The position numbers and the translations under genes were made by a program. This document shows, one piece after another, positions 1 through 8,780 of a DNA stretch of 35,177 nucleotides (positions within the stretch are counted from its first letter, which is position 1; each line of letters starts with the position of its first letter). Location: the NCBI GenBank assembly GCA_001275005.1, contig JWZX01002947.1, forward strand, positions 1 through 35,177, written 5' to 3'. Below the pieces are notes generated by a model. It made no database searches, was not told the origin of the DNA, and saw only the letters and a list, made by a program, of their open reading frames with translations. This stretch comes from Chrysochromulina tobinii (lineage: Eukaryota > Haptophyta > Prymnesiales > Chrysochromulinaceae).

Positions 1-342
1 TAGTCAATGTCGCCAAAATTTTCGCGCCTGCGGCGGGCGGAAAATCTGCGCGCTACGCGCGCAGGGCAACTTGATTACCCCCCCTCTATAGAGCACCCCC
101 GTCACTTCCCAAGAGGCTGTCGACTACCCGGGTGGCGCCGCCGTTCTGCGAGAAGCAAGCAGGGTGAGCGGTGGACGCGCGGCGATCCTTAGCGGTCGTG
201 TGGTACGCATGAATTAACGAAACTGCCTTGCTGTATACCTTTGAGTTGAGTTTGGTTCGGGAACGTTCAGGTTGAGTTTGGTTCGGGAACGTTCAGGTGT
301 TTTTCACAGCAGGGGCCTCGTGAACTGCGCGGCTCCTTGAAG
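1..342. other. 5' flank without a recognisable gene
   Basis: No convincing coding region is seen. A 61-codon open frame at 7-192 has no recognisable domain. The only structure is a perfect tandem duplication of a 26-base unit just upstream of the thioredoxin-fusion gene, listed separately. The stretch probably holds the promoter and 5' leader of that gene. Confidence 0.5.
245..296. repeat. 26-bp perfect tandem duplication
   Basis: Two identical 26-base units beginning GTTGAGTTTGGTTCGGGAAC lie head to tail at 245-270 and 271-296. They end 46 bases before the first ATG of the downstream gene, so they sit in its promoter or 5' leader. Confidence 0.9.
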
Positions 343-1803
343 ATGAGGCAACCCGCGACGAAGGCCGAGTTCGACGCCGTCCTCGCTGCGGCCGGCGATC
401 GCGCCGTCGTTGTGGAGTTCACCGCAACCTGGTGCGTTCCGTGCAGCACGATCGCGCCGTTTTTCGAAGCACTCGCTGCCGAGTTCCCTTGGTGTGAGTT
501 CATCAAGGTTGATGTGGACCAGAACCATGAGACGGCGCAGGCGTGTGAAATCAGTGTAATGCCTATGGTCAAGGTCTTCCGGCAAGGCGAGGAGATTGGC
601 ATGGCGCTAGGCGCGAACCCCGAAAGCCTCCGACAGCTCCTAACCACGCACGCCGGCCCAAACTCGGCAGCCGCGAGAGATAAGGTGGCGGCGATGGCGG
701 AGAGTCCTAAGCCGGCACCGCCCATTCGTCCGAGATATTACGTCTTGCTCATCTCAGGCACGATGAATCCTCCTCACCTTGGCCATGTGCGCCTTGGGCT
801 CATAGCCGCCAAGCACTTGCGTGCATCGGGCCACACAGTCACTGCCATCTGCTACCTGCCAGTGCATGATAACTATCTCTGCAACAAGGTTCTATTGAAG
901 CGGAAGGCCACCGCGTCGCCTGATCTTGCGGACACAATGGCCTTTTCGATGGGCGAGCGCTGCGCCGCGCTCAAAGCGCTGCTGAAGAGTGAGCCCGCAG
1001 AGGAAACCAAACTCTGCCATGTGCTCGACTACGAGTGCACGAGCGGTGACGCCTCACTTCTCCAGGCGTCTCCCGGGTACTGGGCACCCAAGCTGCCCGA
1101 AGGCTACTTGAAGACGGTCCCAACCACAGCGGTCATCGCTCACTTTGCGGCGCACTCCCCGCTACTCGTCCCTGGTGCACGTCTCGGCCTCGTCTTCGGC
1201 GTGGACAATCTCGCCGGCATGGCCAGCTGGAACAACCCTGGCGAGCTGTTTGCTCACCGCGCCGACCTTGTGCTGGTCGCGCGCGCCATGGCGATGGTCA
1301 AGATGAGCAGTGATCCGTCGGAGCTGCTGCGGGCGCTCAAGCACCTCGATATTAGGGTCGCCGTGCCCGTGTTCCGTGGAGACACGGAGTTGCTCGGTGG
1401 CACGGTAGGTACCTATGAGAACCCTGGCGCCACGGGCGACGGCGCGCTCTTCGTGCTGCCACCGCTCGAGGGCGAAGACGAGATCTTGAGCTCGACGAGC
1501 CTTCGCGAGGCCATTGCCGCACGCATCGCCTCCGACGCAGCCGCCGCTGCTTCCGCCTCGAAGCGAGCCTCGAAACGACTCAAATCCGTCGCTGGTCCTC
1601 AGCTGGACGTAGGGCGGAGCAGTCCGCCCGAGGCGCTCTTTGCCAGGCACGGCTACCCCGCCTCATCCATTGACGCATTACTCAAGACAGCGACCGATGG
1701 CGAGTACGCCGTTCGCACGATGATCGCCGTAGGCAAAGAGCGTGGCGAGTGGATAGTGGGTCGCGCCACGACCCTTAACGGATCCTCGACGCTTGTACGC
1801 TGA
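343..1803 (+). CDS. Thioredoxin-NMN adenylyltransferase-like fusion protein
   Basis: A 486-residue single-exon frame. The start is the ATG at 343; the frame is open slightly further, but only to a TTG. Residues 1-105 are a thioredoxin fold with the redox motif W30-C-V-P-C34 and the expected cis-proline at P74. Residues about 130-390 resemble a nucleotidyltransferase of the NMNAT/NadD type. It has the substrate-binding loop GTMNPPHLGH (about 138-147), the NMNAT-like YLPVHDNY, FGVDNLAGM followed by W, and the C-terminal SSTSLR motif near 382-387, which matches the ISSTxxR signature. By family, the second domain joins NMN or nicotinate mononucleotide to AMP from ATP to make NAD(+). The last 90 residues contain an Ala/Ser/Lys-rich linker and an unassigned tail. 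The pairing of a redox domain with an NAD-synthesis domain is unusual. No targeting peptide is evident. The exact substrate cannot be fixed from sequence alone. Confidence 0.85.
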   Translation: MRQPATKAEFDAVLAAAGDRAVVVEFTATWCVPCSTIAPFFEALAAEFPWCEFIKVDVDQNHETAQACEISVMPMVKVFRQGEEIGMALGANPESLRQLLTTHAGPNSAAARDKVAAMAESPKPAPPIRPRYYVLLISGTMNPPHLGHVRLGLIAAKHLRASGHTVTAICYLPVHDNYLCNKVLLKRKATASPDLADTMAFSMGERCAALKALLKSEPAEETKLCHVLDYECTSGDASLLQASPGYWAPKLPEGYLKTVPTTAVIAHFAAHSPLLVPGARLGLVFGVDNLAGMASWNNPGELFAHRADLVLVARAMAMVKMSSDPSELLRALKHLDIRVAVPVFRGDTELLGGTVGTYENPGATGDGALFVLPPLEGEDEILSSTSLREAIAARIASDAAAAASASKRASKRLKSVAGPQLDVGRSSPPEALFARHGYPASSIDALLKTATDGEYAVRTMIAVGKERGEWIVGRATTLNGSSTLVR

Positions 1804-2060
1804 GCTCGCGGTGGCGTTGCACTTCGGCAGCGCATGCTGCAGTATTGCGGTAACATAAAATCGGGATGCGGCATTTGGATTTCGAGTACTGCGCTTTGGG
1901 CCCGGTGCAGCTCATCTCGAGGCGCTGTAATTAACGAATTCTCGTACGTGAGCTCGTTAAGGGACGGGATTGAATGTTTAGAATCTAATAAGCCACGGGA
2001 GCTCGCCATGGCGCGACCGCGAGCCCCCTCAAGCGTCACTCACTTGAGCCCTCTGCCCTG

Positions 2061-2215
2061 ACCTCGACAACTCGAAAGGAAACTCGACAGCTACTCGACA
2101 GGTAGCTCGACAGCTACTCGACAGAACCCCCCTGACTCCATGCGACGGCGGCGTCAAGTGTCAAGCTCGACAGCTCTGGACAGCTCGACAGTCCTCGACA
2201 GACCTCGACACAAGA
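2061..2215. repeat. CTCGACAG short-repeat patch
   Basis: The word CTCGACAG, or close variants such as CTCGACAA and CTGGACAG, recurs about ten times at irregular spacing, partly as the longer unit AGCTCGACAGCTACTCGACA. It lies downstream of the thioredoxin fusion gene. No coding or RNA-gene function is evident. Confidence 0.75.
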
Positions 2216-2449
2216 AGACACGAGATAAGACGAGGTCTAAGACTGGGATCTAGCACAAGCTGAGAGAAGCCAGGTTAGAGCCCCACTCCTTCAAGGTGAA
2301 GGTTGATGGGCCCACTGGTCAACTACACAACTTGGTGGCTGGATGATGTATGTTCTGGTGGACCTTTCGTTCATGCTCTTTCGTGCTCTTATTGACCTAA
2401 TTCTCCTCAGAATTGCATTAAGGTTGCATTTTCTGGTCTTGAAACCAGT

Positions 2450-2560
2450 GGCTAGGTAGGGGCTTAGGGTGGGTATTACAAAAATAACAGTAAAGAAACC
2501 TGTGGCTATGTAGGGGTTAGGGTGCAGGGTTAGGGGCTAGGGGCTAGGGTGTGACGCGTT
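2450..2560. repeat. Degenerate telomere-like TTAGGG/CTAGGG stretch
   Basis: The plus strand carries clustered G-rich words: GGGGCTTAGGGTGGG, then GTAGGGGTTAGGGTGCAGGG and TTAGGGGCTAGGGGCTAGGG. Most are TTAGGG or CTAGGG with one-base variation. They are not an uninterrupted array. The stretch resembles interstitial or decayed telomeric repeat and could also form G-quadruplexes. Confidence 0.6.
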
Positions 2561-2749
2561 AGTGTTAGTTCATGAGGGCATGGGGTCGCCGCGCGCCATG
2601 TACGTGCCTCCTCATATGAGCGATGCAGGCGGTTTGGCGCGTCGGCGCGGCGAGCCAATCGCTCGGGCGCCCCCAAGTTGCCCCTCGAGGCCGCGGCCTC
2701 AGTGCGCCAGCGCGGCGCTAACCGCGCTCGTGGGGCCGTGCGTCCGCCG

Positions 2750-3125
2750 GAGGCGTCCGAGCGACGCGCGGAGCGCGAAGCGAGGTCAGTGGAGGTGGCG
2801 CCCGAGCGACGCGCGGAGCGCGGAGCGAGGTGAGGCTTCCTCCCGCCGATGCTTGCCCGGCTGCGCGTGCGCCGCAGGCATCCCTACGCTGCCGACCGCC
2901 TGGCTGCGTTTGAGGCGTCCGAGCCACGCGCGGAGCGCGGAGCGAGGTGCGCGGAGGAGGCGCCCGAGCGACGCGCGCAGCGCGGAGCGAGGTGAGGCTT
3001 CCTCGCGCCGATGCTTGCCCGCCTGCGCGAGCGCCGCAGGCATCCGCCTGCAGCCGCTGCGGGCCCAGCTGCGTCTGAGGCGTCCGAGCGACGCGCGGAG
3101 CGCGGAGCGAGGTGCGCGGAGGGGG
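2750..3125. repeat. GC-rich interspersed repeat (GACGCGCGGAGCGCGGAGCG units)
   Basis: A unit near CGAGCGACGCGCGGAGCGCG followed by GAGCGAGGT occurs about six times (near 2757, 2803, 2921, 2966 and 3085). Two copies are followed by a longer shared block starting GAGGCTTCCTC at about 2833 and 2995. Translation gives repetitive Arg/Ala/Ser on both strands, so these open frames are not taken as genes. Confidence 0.75.
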
Positions 3126-3781
3126 CGCCGAGAGACGCGCGCCTGTCGCTCGACACCGTCGCATTGCGACGGTGTCGAGTGCATCTTTGCGTTTACCGAG
3201 GGGGGGGGAGGCGCGCCATCGGGCGCGTCGGTGCACACAGGTTCGACGCCGCCGTCGTCTCCAATCGCGCCCTTCCATCGTCCCCTTCCCAGCGGATGCG
3301 CGCCGCAGGCTCCCGCCCGCCGCCTTTCCGCCGTCGGCGCTGCCTCGACCTCCTCCTCCTCCTCCTCTACCTCTCCGAAGTCGCCGGAGCCTCCCCCGCT
3401 TCGGCCTTCGCCGCAGCTGTCGCCGCCAGGGCTCGCCCGTGCGGGAAGTTTGTTGCCCTGGCCGAATTGGCTGCGGGACGGTAGGAACGTACTGGGGCCG
3501 GCGCACTCTGGATTCGTGTGGTGTATGACGTGGAGTATGGCGGCAATGGGCATGTCCAACGCTGGCGGCAGCGCCGGCGTCGGCGGCAAGCGCGCCAGAG
3601 AGTTAAAGAACGTGTGTTTGCCCTTCGGGCGTTAGGCGTACGGTACAGGCTTCCTAATAAACACCGCACGTCGTCCACGTACCGACTCCGTGGAAGAACG
3701 GGTAAAATACGCACACCCACATCGGGCGGCGCCTTTAATCACTTTGGCTAGCCAACCAGTCAGCGTTGCGCTGAGTGGCCC

Positions 3782-3804
3782 GGTTCGCTCGAACCGAGCG
3801 AACC
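3782..3804. other. Perfect 9-bp hairpin
   Basis: GGTTCGCTC at 3782-3790 and GAGCGAACC at 3796-3804 form a perfect inverted repeat around the 5-base loop GAACC. It lies about 150 bases upstream of the methyltransferase start. Its role is unknown. Confidence 0.7.
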
Positions 3805-3954
3805 TTCCCCCAAACTTATACGTGAACGTCAATCGCGATTGAGAGACAATCAATCATTCACAAGAAGCGCGCGCGCCGCACGACTGTGCGCACGGCACGC
3901 ACGCACGCACCGAGCGGTCATCTCGCGCCCTGCAGGCGAACAGGCCCGCCCGCG

Positions 3955-5543
3955 ATGACGTCTTCCGCGTCACAGTGGATATACCCAAGTTTGGCGCTCA
4001 ACTGCATCTTCTTCCTGAACCTCGTAGTGCGCGGCAATCTTGTCCCATGTAATGCTGTGCCATGTTTCGTGATGACGCCGTCTGCAAGTTCAGCGACGCC
4101 GTCTGCAAGTTCAGCGACGCCGTCTGCAAGTTCAGCGACGCCGTCTGCAAGTTCAGCGACGCCGTCTGCAAGTTCAGCGACCCCGTCTGCAAGTCCAGCG
4201 ACCCCGTCTGCAAGCTCAGAGGCCGAATCCATGCCTCCAAAGGACCCACATAGTTTGCCACTCTGGGCCAGGTTCGCACGGTATCCAGGGCCCGATTGGA
4301 ACAAGCTCTTCGATAAGGAGGAGCGAAAGCCCATTCAATCTTCTCCGCCGACGCCGCCGTATCCGCCGCCAGGGCCGGCTCAGGCGGTTGGTTCGCCCGC
4401 GTGCACGCATTTGCTCGAGTGTAGCCTCTCCAAGGGTACGCGGTCCAAGGTGTACCAAGCGTTCCAGAATGGGTACACGCACCTGATCCCGGACGAACTT
4501 GGATACGAGAGTGGCATCCGAGACATCGCCGACGGCGGCAGCGAGCTCCTCGTCCCTATTCGAAAGCAAATCATGCCGCCCGCTGCCAACATCCAGCTTG
4601 ACTGGAAGCCTGCGCCGTGGCCCACTCGCATCGATCTCAACCACCTCAACTGGGCAGCCCTCCCGAATGGGGAAAGGTTCCGCGAGTGCGGGAAATCGCA
4701 TGCACACAATGCTGAAGTGCACTTATACTGCAAGTGCGTGCTCCGCTTGCGTCGATCGTTTGTTCTTGGAGCCCTCACCACCTCGAAGCTGGCGTCTCAG
4801 AAACCAACCTTTGTTTGCCCGCAGGTATTTTACGAAGCAGTCCCTATTGTGGAATAAGGACTACTGGCCGGGGGCTGGGCCCTACGAAGACATCCCCGAC
4901 CACGTGTTCGATCGGCCAGACGTGCGGCTGGTACTTGATATAGGTGCAGGCAACGGCAACCTCGCCGTCAACTTGTTTCGGCGATATGGCGATCGCATCA
5001 TCACAGTGTCCACCACGCTCATCGTCGCCGCCGAGACTGTCCCCACGCTTCCGCCGCCCTTCATGCAAGTGATCGCGGCGCGTGGCTTCCCCACTGTGGC
5101 GCTCGACATCTTCTCATTCTTCCCCTTTGGCGAATCAACGTTTGACGTGATTCACACGAGCTGGGTCTATACCAGCGGCTTCACGCGCCACGCCATCATG
5201 GAGATGTGAGCAGTCGTCACGCGATTCCAACCTTGTCAAGTGATTCCAACCTTGCTTCACACACGCTGTCTGCTGAGCGGTGGTACCTAATCGGTTGGGC
5301 AGGTACCGTGTGCTGCGCCCCGGCGGGTACTTGATCCATACGGTGTGGGATAAGATGGCCTCCACCAGGGGCACGCTGCTCCTTGAATCGCTCGCCGCGA
5401 AGATGAATTGGAAGCTACTCGCCCATTACGAGACCTTCTCGGGCCGCAATGTGACCCAGGCGAAACTACGGGGGGACAAGGTACCTTACGACACCTACAA
5501 GACCATCTATCAGATGCCAAGCTACAAATACTCGAAGAAGTAG
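3955..5543 (+). CDS. Membrane-anchored SAM-dependent methyltransferase (three exons)
   Basis: Exons 3955-4733, 4825-5205 and 5303-5543 join in phase to give 466 residues. Both introns (91 and 97 bases) are GT-AG. Splice 1 yields HLYCKYFTKQ and splice 2 yields IMEMYRVLRPGG. The N terminus has a hydrophobic anchor (about residues 15-27), then a seven-copy TPSASSA repeat (about 41-89). The C-terminal half is a Rossmann methyltransferase: motif I is VLDIGAGNGNLAV (about 296-308), followed by ITVSTT, IAARGFPTVALDI, FDVIHTSWV and the VLRPGG motif near 390. These match a plant family of putative SAM methyltransferases with GLVPLYLDIS-like and DRVLRPGG motifs. The substrate is unknown. A type II membrane topology with a lumenal catalytic domain is inferred. 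An in-frame ATG at 3886 would add 23 residues; the one at 3955 was preferred because it places the anchor near the N terminus. Confidence 0.85.
4074..4220 (+). repeat. 21-bp coding minisatellite, seven copies
   Basis: Seven tandem copies of a 21-base unit starting GACGCCGTCTGCAAGTTCAG encode TPSASSA in the stalk of the methyltransferase. The first five are nearly identical and the last two have substitutions (SPA, SSE). All frames are open across it, which explains several spurious overlapping frames. Confidence 0.95.
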
Positions 5544-5961
5544 GAAGTCCTGCAGGTACGTGTGAGTCAATTCAGGCAAGTAATACCAACGGCTGGCCAC
5601 ATGTGCACTGCTTGTAAACTGCTTGGACATGGTTCCACTGACATGTTCTTCACTGTGTTTACTCTGTTGACTCATGGCTGGGAGCGCGTCTTGATCTTTG
5701 TGTGTCACGAGTCGAGACTGAGGTCTGAGCCCAGCGGCGATCCGCGCGGCGGGACCGGCTGGGGGCGAGCGATTAGGCGAGCGACGTGGGACGTGTACCG
5801 ACATGTATTCCCGGTGTGTCATGTATCTGAGGGTTAGGATACATTGTATCCTAAATGTATTTCGAATGTATCGTAAAGAAGGATACATATCCCTGAGGTA
5901 TGTAGGTAATAAGTATACATTTCCTATGATAGATTGATTAGCCAAAGTGACAGATACAAAT

Positions 5962-6054
5962 GTTTCTCGCCGAAACGGCCGGCTCGTGCCGGCCATGATG
6001 CATGAAGTCAGAAGTTTCTCGCCGAAACGGCCGTCTTGCCGGCCATGAAGTCAG
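5962..6054. repeat. Two-copy repeat carrying a GGCCGGC hairpin
   Basis: GTTTCTCGCCGAAACGGCCG begins a unit at 5962 and again at 6014; both end CCGGCCATGA...GAAGTCAG. Copy 1 contains a perfect 7-bp inverted repeat, GGCCGGC (5977-5983) with GCCGGCC (5988-5994), around TCGT. Copy 2 has a shortened stem. Confidence 0.8.
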
Positions 6055-6597
6055 TATCTCGCCACAGGCCTGCCTGGCTGCCGATCGTCCACATCTACTG
6101 TGCAATCGTAGTGGCAAGCGTAGTCGAGAGTACTAAGGGACTTGAGTATTATTGCTCGACCCCCCGATAACCATGCTTGGCATGGCATAGAGAGTCCCCC
6201 TAACTGCTACTACATGAGTAAAGGACTAGCCCATTCTACGTCGCGGCCGCTGAGTGGGGGGTGCGCGGGCCCCTTGCTGACTCATGTTGACGTCGAGGCG
6301 AGGGCGACAAGCGCACGAAAGGAGTGCGCGAGGAGGCCGGTGCTCAGCGAGGAGGTGGGCGATGGCGCTAATACTAATAGAGCGCGAAGTCCGCAGTTTT
6401 AAGTGACCGTTGAGGCCGAGCGGTTGAGGCCGGCGTGGTACCGGTGATGGGGTTGGTTGGTGGGTGTTGTCGAAGAGCGTGACGACACCGCTCTGAGGAG
6501 AGCTGCGTCTCTGCCATGACGAGGCGAGGCCGGGTCCTTTTGGTTGTTTCATCTCCGACGTTTCGTAAGTCGTTTCGTCGTCGACGTTACATGTACA

Positions 6598-7045
6598 TAC
6601 GATTTCACACCCCTGTGAAATCGCAGGTGGCGTGTGTGATTCCCGGTGTGATTTCACACCCTACTGTGAAATCATACGCCCTGCGAAAGCACACCCCCTG
6701 TGATTTCGTAGCCGGCATGTGCGAAATCACAGCCCATCGTGAAAACGCACCCCTCGCGCCTCGGTGTGACTTCACACGAGGTCCCTGTGAAAATTATTCT
6801 GCGCGCAGACTGGACTATCAGACTGCGAAATCACACCCCCTGTGATTTTGCACCCGGCATGTGCGAAATCACAGCCTCTCGTGAAAACACACCCCTCGAT
6901 TTCACACGTGCCGCGTGTGATTTCACAGGTCCCTGTGAAAATGCATGCCCAGCGAAAACACACCCCCTGAGTGATTTCGCACCCGACATGATGTGCGAAA
7001 TCTCAGCCTCTCGTGAAAACACATCTGGTGGGATTTCACACACAC
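6598..7045. repeat. Array of TGTGAAATCACA-type palindromes in a higher-order repeat
   Basis: At least fifteen half-sites of GTGTGATTTCACA, TGCGAAATCACA and CGTGAAAACACA occur in both orientations. A longer module recurs three times, starting with CACACCCCCTG at 6690, 6832 and 6959, and containing TGATTTCG.., a short spacer with CGGCATG, TGCGAAATCACAGCC and CGTGAAAACACACC. The array ends about 100 bases before the ATG of the RING-ARM gene, so it could be promoter-proximal regulatory DNA. It is not a CRISPR array: the spacing is irregular and the spacers are not unique. Confidence 0.85.
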
Positions 7046-7148
7046 AATGTTTTCGAGGGGTGTTTCCAAAGAGAAAGCGAGCTCTGGGAAAGCAAGCTAG
7101 CCTTCCGTGCAAATGGTGTGAGCTCCCGCGCTTGCCGTCTCGGGATCG

Positions 7149-8780
7149 ATGGGCGATGCTCAATCGAATTCAATAGGACCCTTGACGGCGAGCGCTCCAG
7201 TCCCGCAGCACCAGACCGTTCGGGGGCCACCCCTCGACGCAACGACGATACTCGACAGCACCACAGGTGCCCAAACCTGCGGTCGCGACGAGAGGGCCGA
7301 CAACCCGAAGCGGACGTGCACCGATGGCGGCGGAGCACGCAAGAGGGCGGATTGCGTGGTCTGCCTTGAACCTCGCGATGTGCTCATTCAATGCGACGAG
7401 GGCCACCCGATCTGCCGAGATTGCCTCGAGATGCACATTCTCACGAACGTGGAGAAGCTTCGGAAGACAGACTACCTGCCGGCGAAGGCAGATACGGCGC
7501 AGATCAGTGAGGACGGTGCCACACTCGCCTTCCTCCGCGGCGCCTGCTCTTGCCCGCTCCGCGATCATGGCTGCGGTGCGGCGCCATTTGGCGACCGCTT
7601 GATCGCATTGAACGTGAGCGATCGTGCCTTCGCCGAGTACTCCGAGGGGAAGGCGCTGCTCCCCATCGCGCGCAAGGTGGACCAGGTTGTCCAGGAGGGT
7701 TCCGAGCTCGCCTTGCTCATGCCAAACGCTCGCATGTGTGCGCGCTGCCACTATGGCCCCGTTGAGCTCGCGGCGGGGAGCTGCAATGATCTGACGATGC
7801 ACCACGGCGAGGTTCGGCCCGGGAGGGCGCAAGTGAGTAACGCGTGCCCGAACTGTGGCTGGTTCGCGGAGACTATCCACGCGTGGCCGAGGTGGGTGCG
7901 GCAGACAACGGCCGAGGAGGCCACCTGGGCGACGGTGCACGCAGCGCAAGAGAGACGAGGGGGACGGCGGGGCGAGCCAAGCGCCGCTGCGGTGGAGCGC
8001 GCAGTGGCCGACGCGGATCCAGCCGCGCTCGTGGCGTTGTTCCAAGCGTGCGCCATCGGTGCGCGGACGCCGGTGGCGAGTGGCATCGCCATCCTCGCCG
8101 ACAGACCGCCTGGACAGTCGACAGATCCGATGCGTGGGGCACTCGCCGCGGCCGGCGCCATCCCGCCGCTGGTGGCGATGCTGAGGAATGGCACCGCTGA
8201 GGAGCAGGCTGCAGCCGCGGAGGCCTTGTGGAAGCTAGCGCGCGACGCTCCCATCGGGGCGGTCATCGTAGCGGCGGGCGCCCTCGGGCCGCTCGCGGCG
8301 CTTGTGCGCGACGGCGACGCTCAAGGCATGGAGAACGCCGCCGGCGCGTTGGGGAATCTGGCGACAGGCGGCGCTGCCATCCAGGCGGCCATCGTAGCGG
8401 CGGGCGGCCTCGTGCCGCTCGCGGCGCTCGTGCGCGACGGCGACGCTCAAGGCAAGGAGAACGCCGCCGGCGCGTTGCGGAATCTGGCGACCGGCGACGC
8501 TGCCATCCAGGCGGCCATCGTAGCGGCGGGCGCCCTCGAGCCGCTCGCGGCGCTCGTGCGCGACGGCGACGCTCGAGGCAAGGCGAACGCCGCCGGCGCA
8601 TTGGCGAATCTGTCGACCGGCGACGCTGCCATCCAGGCGGCCATCGTAGCGGCGGGCGCCCTCGTGCCGCTCGCGGCGCTTGTGCCCGACGGCGACGCTC
8701 AAGGCATGGCGAGGGCCGTGGCCGCGTTGCAGAGTCTGGCGGCTGCCGCCGCGTTGGCGAGTCAACCCGATGTCGACTAG
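7149..8780 (+). CDS. RING/IBR-like zinc protein with C-terminal armadillo repeats
   Basis: A single-exon, 543-residue frame from an ATG at 7149. Residues 69-92 carry a RING-type half-motif (C69-X2-C72, C82, H86-X2-C89-X2-C92). Further Cys pairs follow at C133/C135, at C197-X2-C200 with H201, and at C233-X2-C236 just before WFAETIHAWPRW, an arrangement reminiscent of RING-IBR proteins. Residues about 330-535 are armadillo-type helical repeats of 42 residues (AAIVAAGALxPLAALVRDGD..GKENAAGALxNLATGDA). Zinc binding with armadillo repeats suggests an E3 ubiquitin ligase whose armadillo domain picks substrates; this is inferred from domain combination. The repeat DNA is a nearly identical 126-base tandem array, so it duplicated or was homogenised recently. 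The frame ends in TAG at 8778, and the same frame then continues open to 9131 and 9416 (next entry). Confidence 0.8.
   Translation: MGDAQSNSIGPLTASAPVPQHQTVRGPPLDATTILDSTTGAQTCGRDERADNPKRTCTDGGGARKRADCVVCLEPRDVLIQCDEGHPICRDCLEMHILTNVEKLRKTDYLPAKADTAQISEDGATLAFLRGACSCPLRDHGCGAAPFGDRLIALNVSDRAFAEYSEGKALLPIARKVDQVVQEGSELALLMPNARMCARCHYGPVELAAGSCNDLTMHHGEVRPGRAQVSNACPNCGWFAETIHAWPRWVRQTTAEEATWATVHAAQERRGGRRGEPSAAAVERAVADADPAALVALFQACAIGARTPVASGIAILADRPPGQSTDPMRGALAAAGAIPPLVAMLRNGTAEEQAAAAEALWKLARDAPIGAVIVAAGALGPLAALVRDGDAQGMENAAGALGNLATGGAAIQAAIVAAGGLVPLAALVRDGDAQGKENAAGALRNLATGDAAIQAAIVAAGALEPLAALVRDGDARGKANAAGALANLSTGDAAIQAAIVAAGALVPLAALVPDGDAQGMARAVAALQSLAAAAALASQPDVD
8250..8757 (+). repeat. 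126-bp tandem repeats encoding armadillo units
   Basis: Four units with an exact 126-base period begin near 8250, 8376, 8502 and 8628. Each encodes one 42-residue armadillo repeat. Units 2-4 share GCCATCCAGGCGGCCATCGT at their start and differ at few positions; the first and last units are more diverged. Confidence 0.9.

Larger units (their letters stand above)
1804..3954. other. 2.1-kb repeat-rich intergenic region
   Basis: No gene can be supported here. From left to right it holds a CTCGACAG-rich patch (about 2061-2215), a degenerate telomere-like stretch (about 2450-2560), GC-rich tandem repeats (about 2750-3125) and a short perfect hairpin at 3782-3804. Open frames of up to 357 codons exist on both strands between 2562 and 3635, but they are repeat-driven, Arg/Ser/Pro-rich and open in several frames at once, as expected of high-GC DNA. 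Confidence 0.6.
5544..7148. other. 1.6-kb intergenic region with palindromes and repeats
   Basis: No supported gene. Around 5830-5940 the DNA is relatively AT-rich with recurring GTATCC/GGATAC words, including the perfect inverted repeat GGATACATTGTATCC. A two-copy repeat with a GC hairpin lies at 5962-6054. A dense array of TGTGAAATCACA-like palindromes fills about 6598-7045, just upstream of the RING-ARM gene. Confidence 0.6.

Noticed and set aside
2562-3635. Open frames of up to 357 codons on both strands
   Set aside because: They are driven by GC-rich repeats, open in several frames at once, rich in Arg, Ser and Pro, and have no recognisable domain.
6598-7045. CRISPR array or bacterial CRP-type operator array
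   Set aside because: Repeats are irregularly spaced, imperfect and in both orientations, with no unique spacers. The surrounding genes are clearly eukaryotic, so similarity to TGTGA-N6-TCACA is not evidence for CRP.
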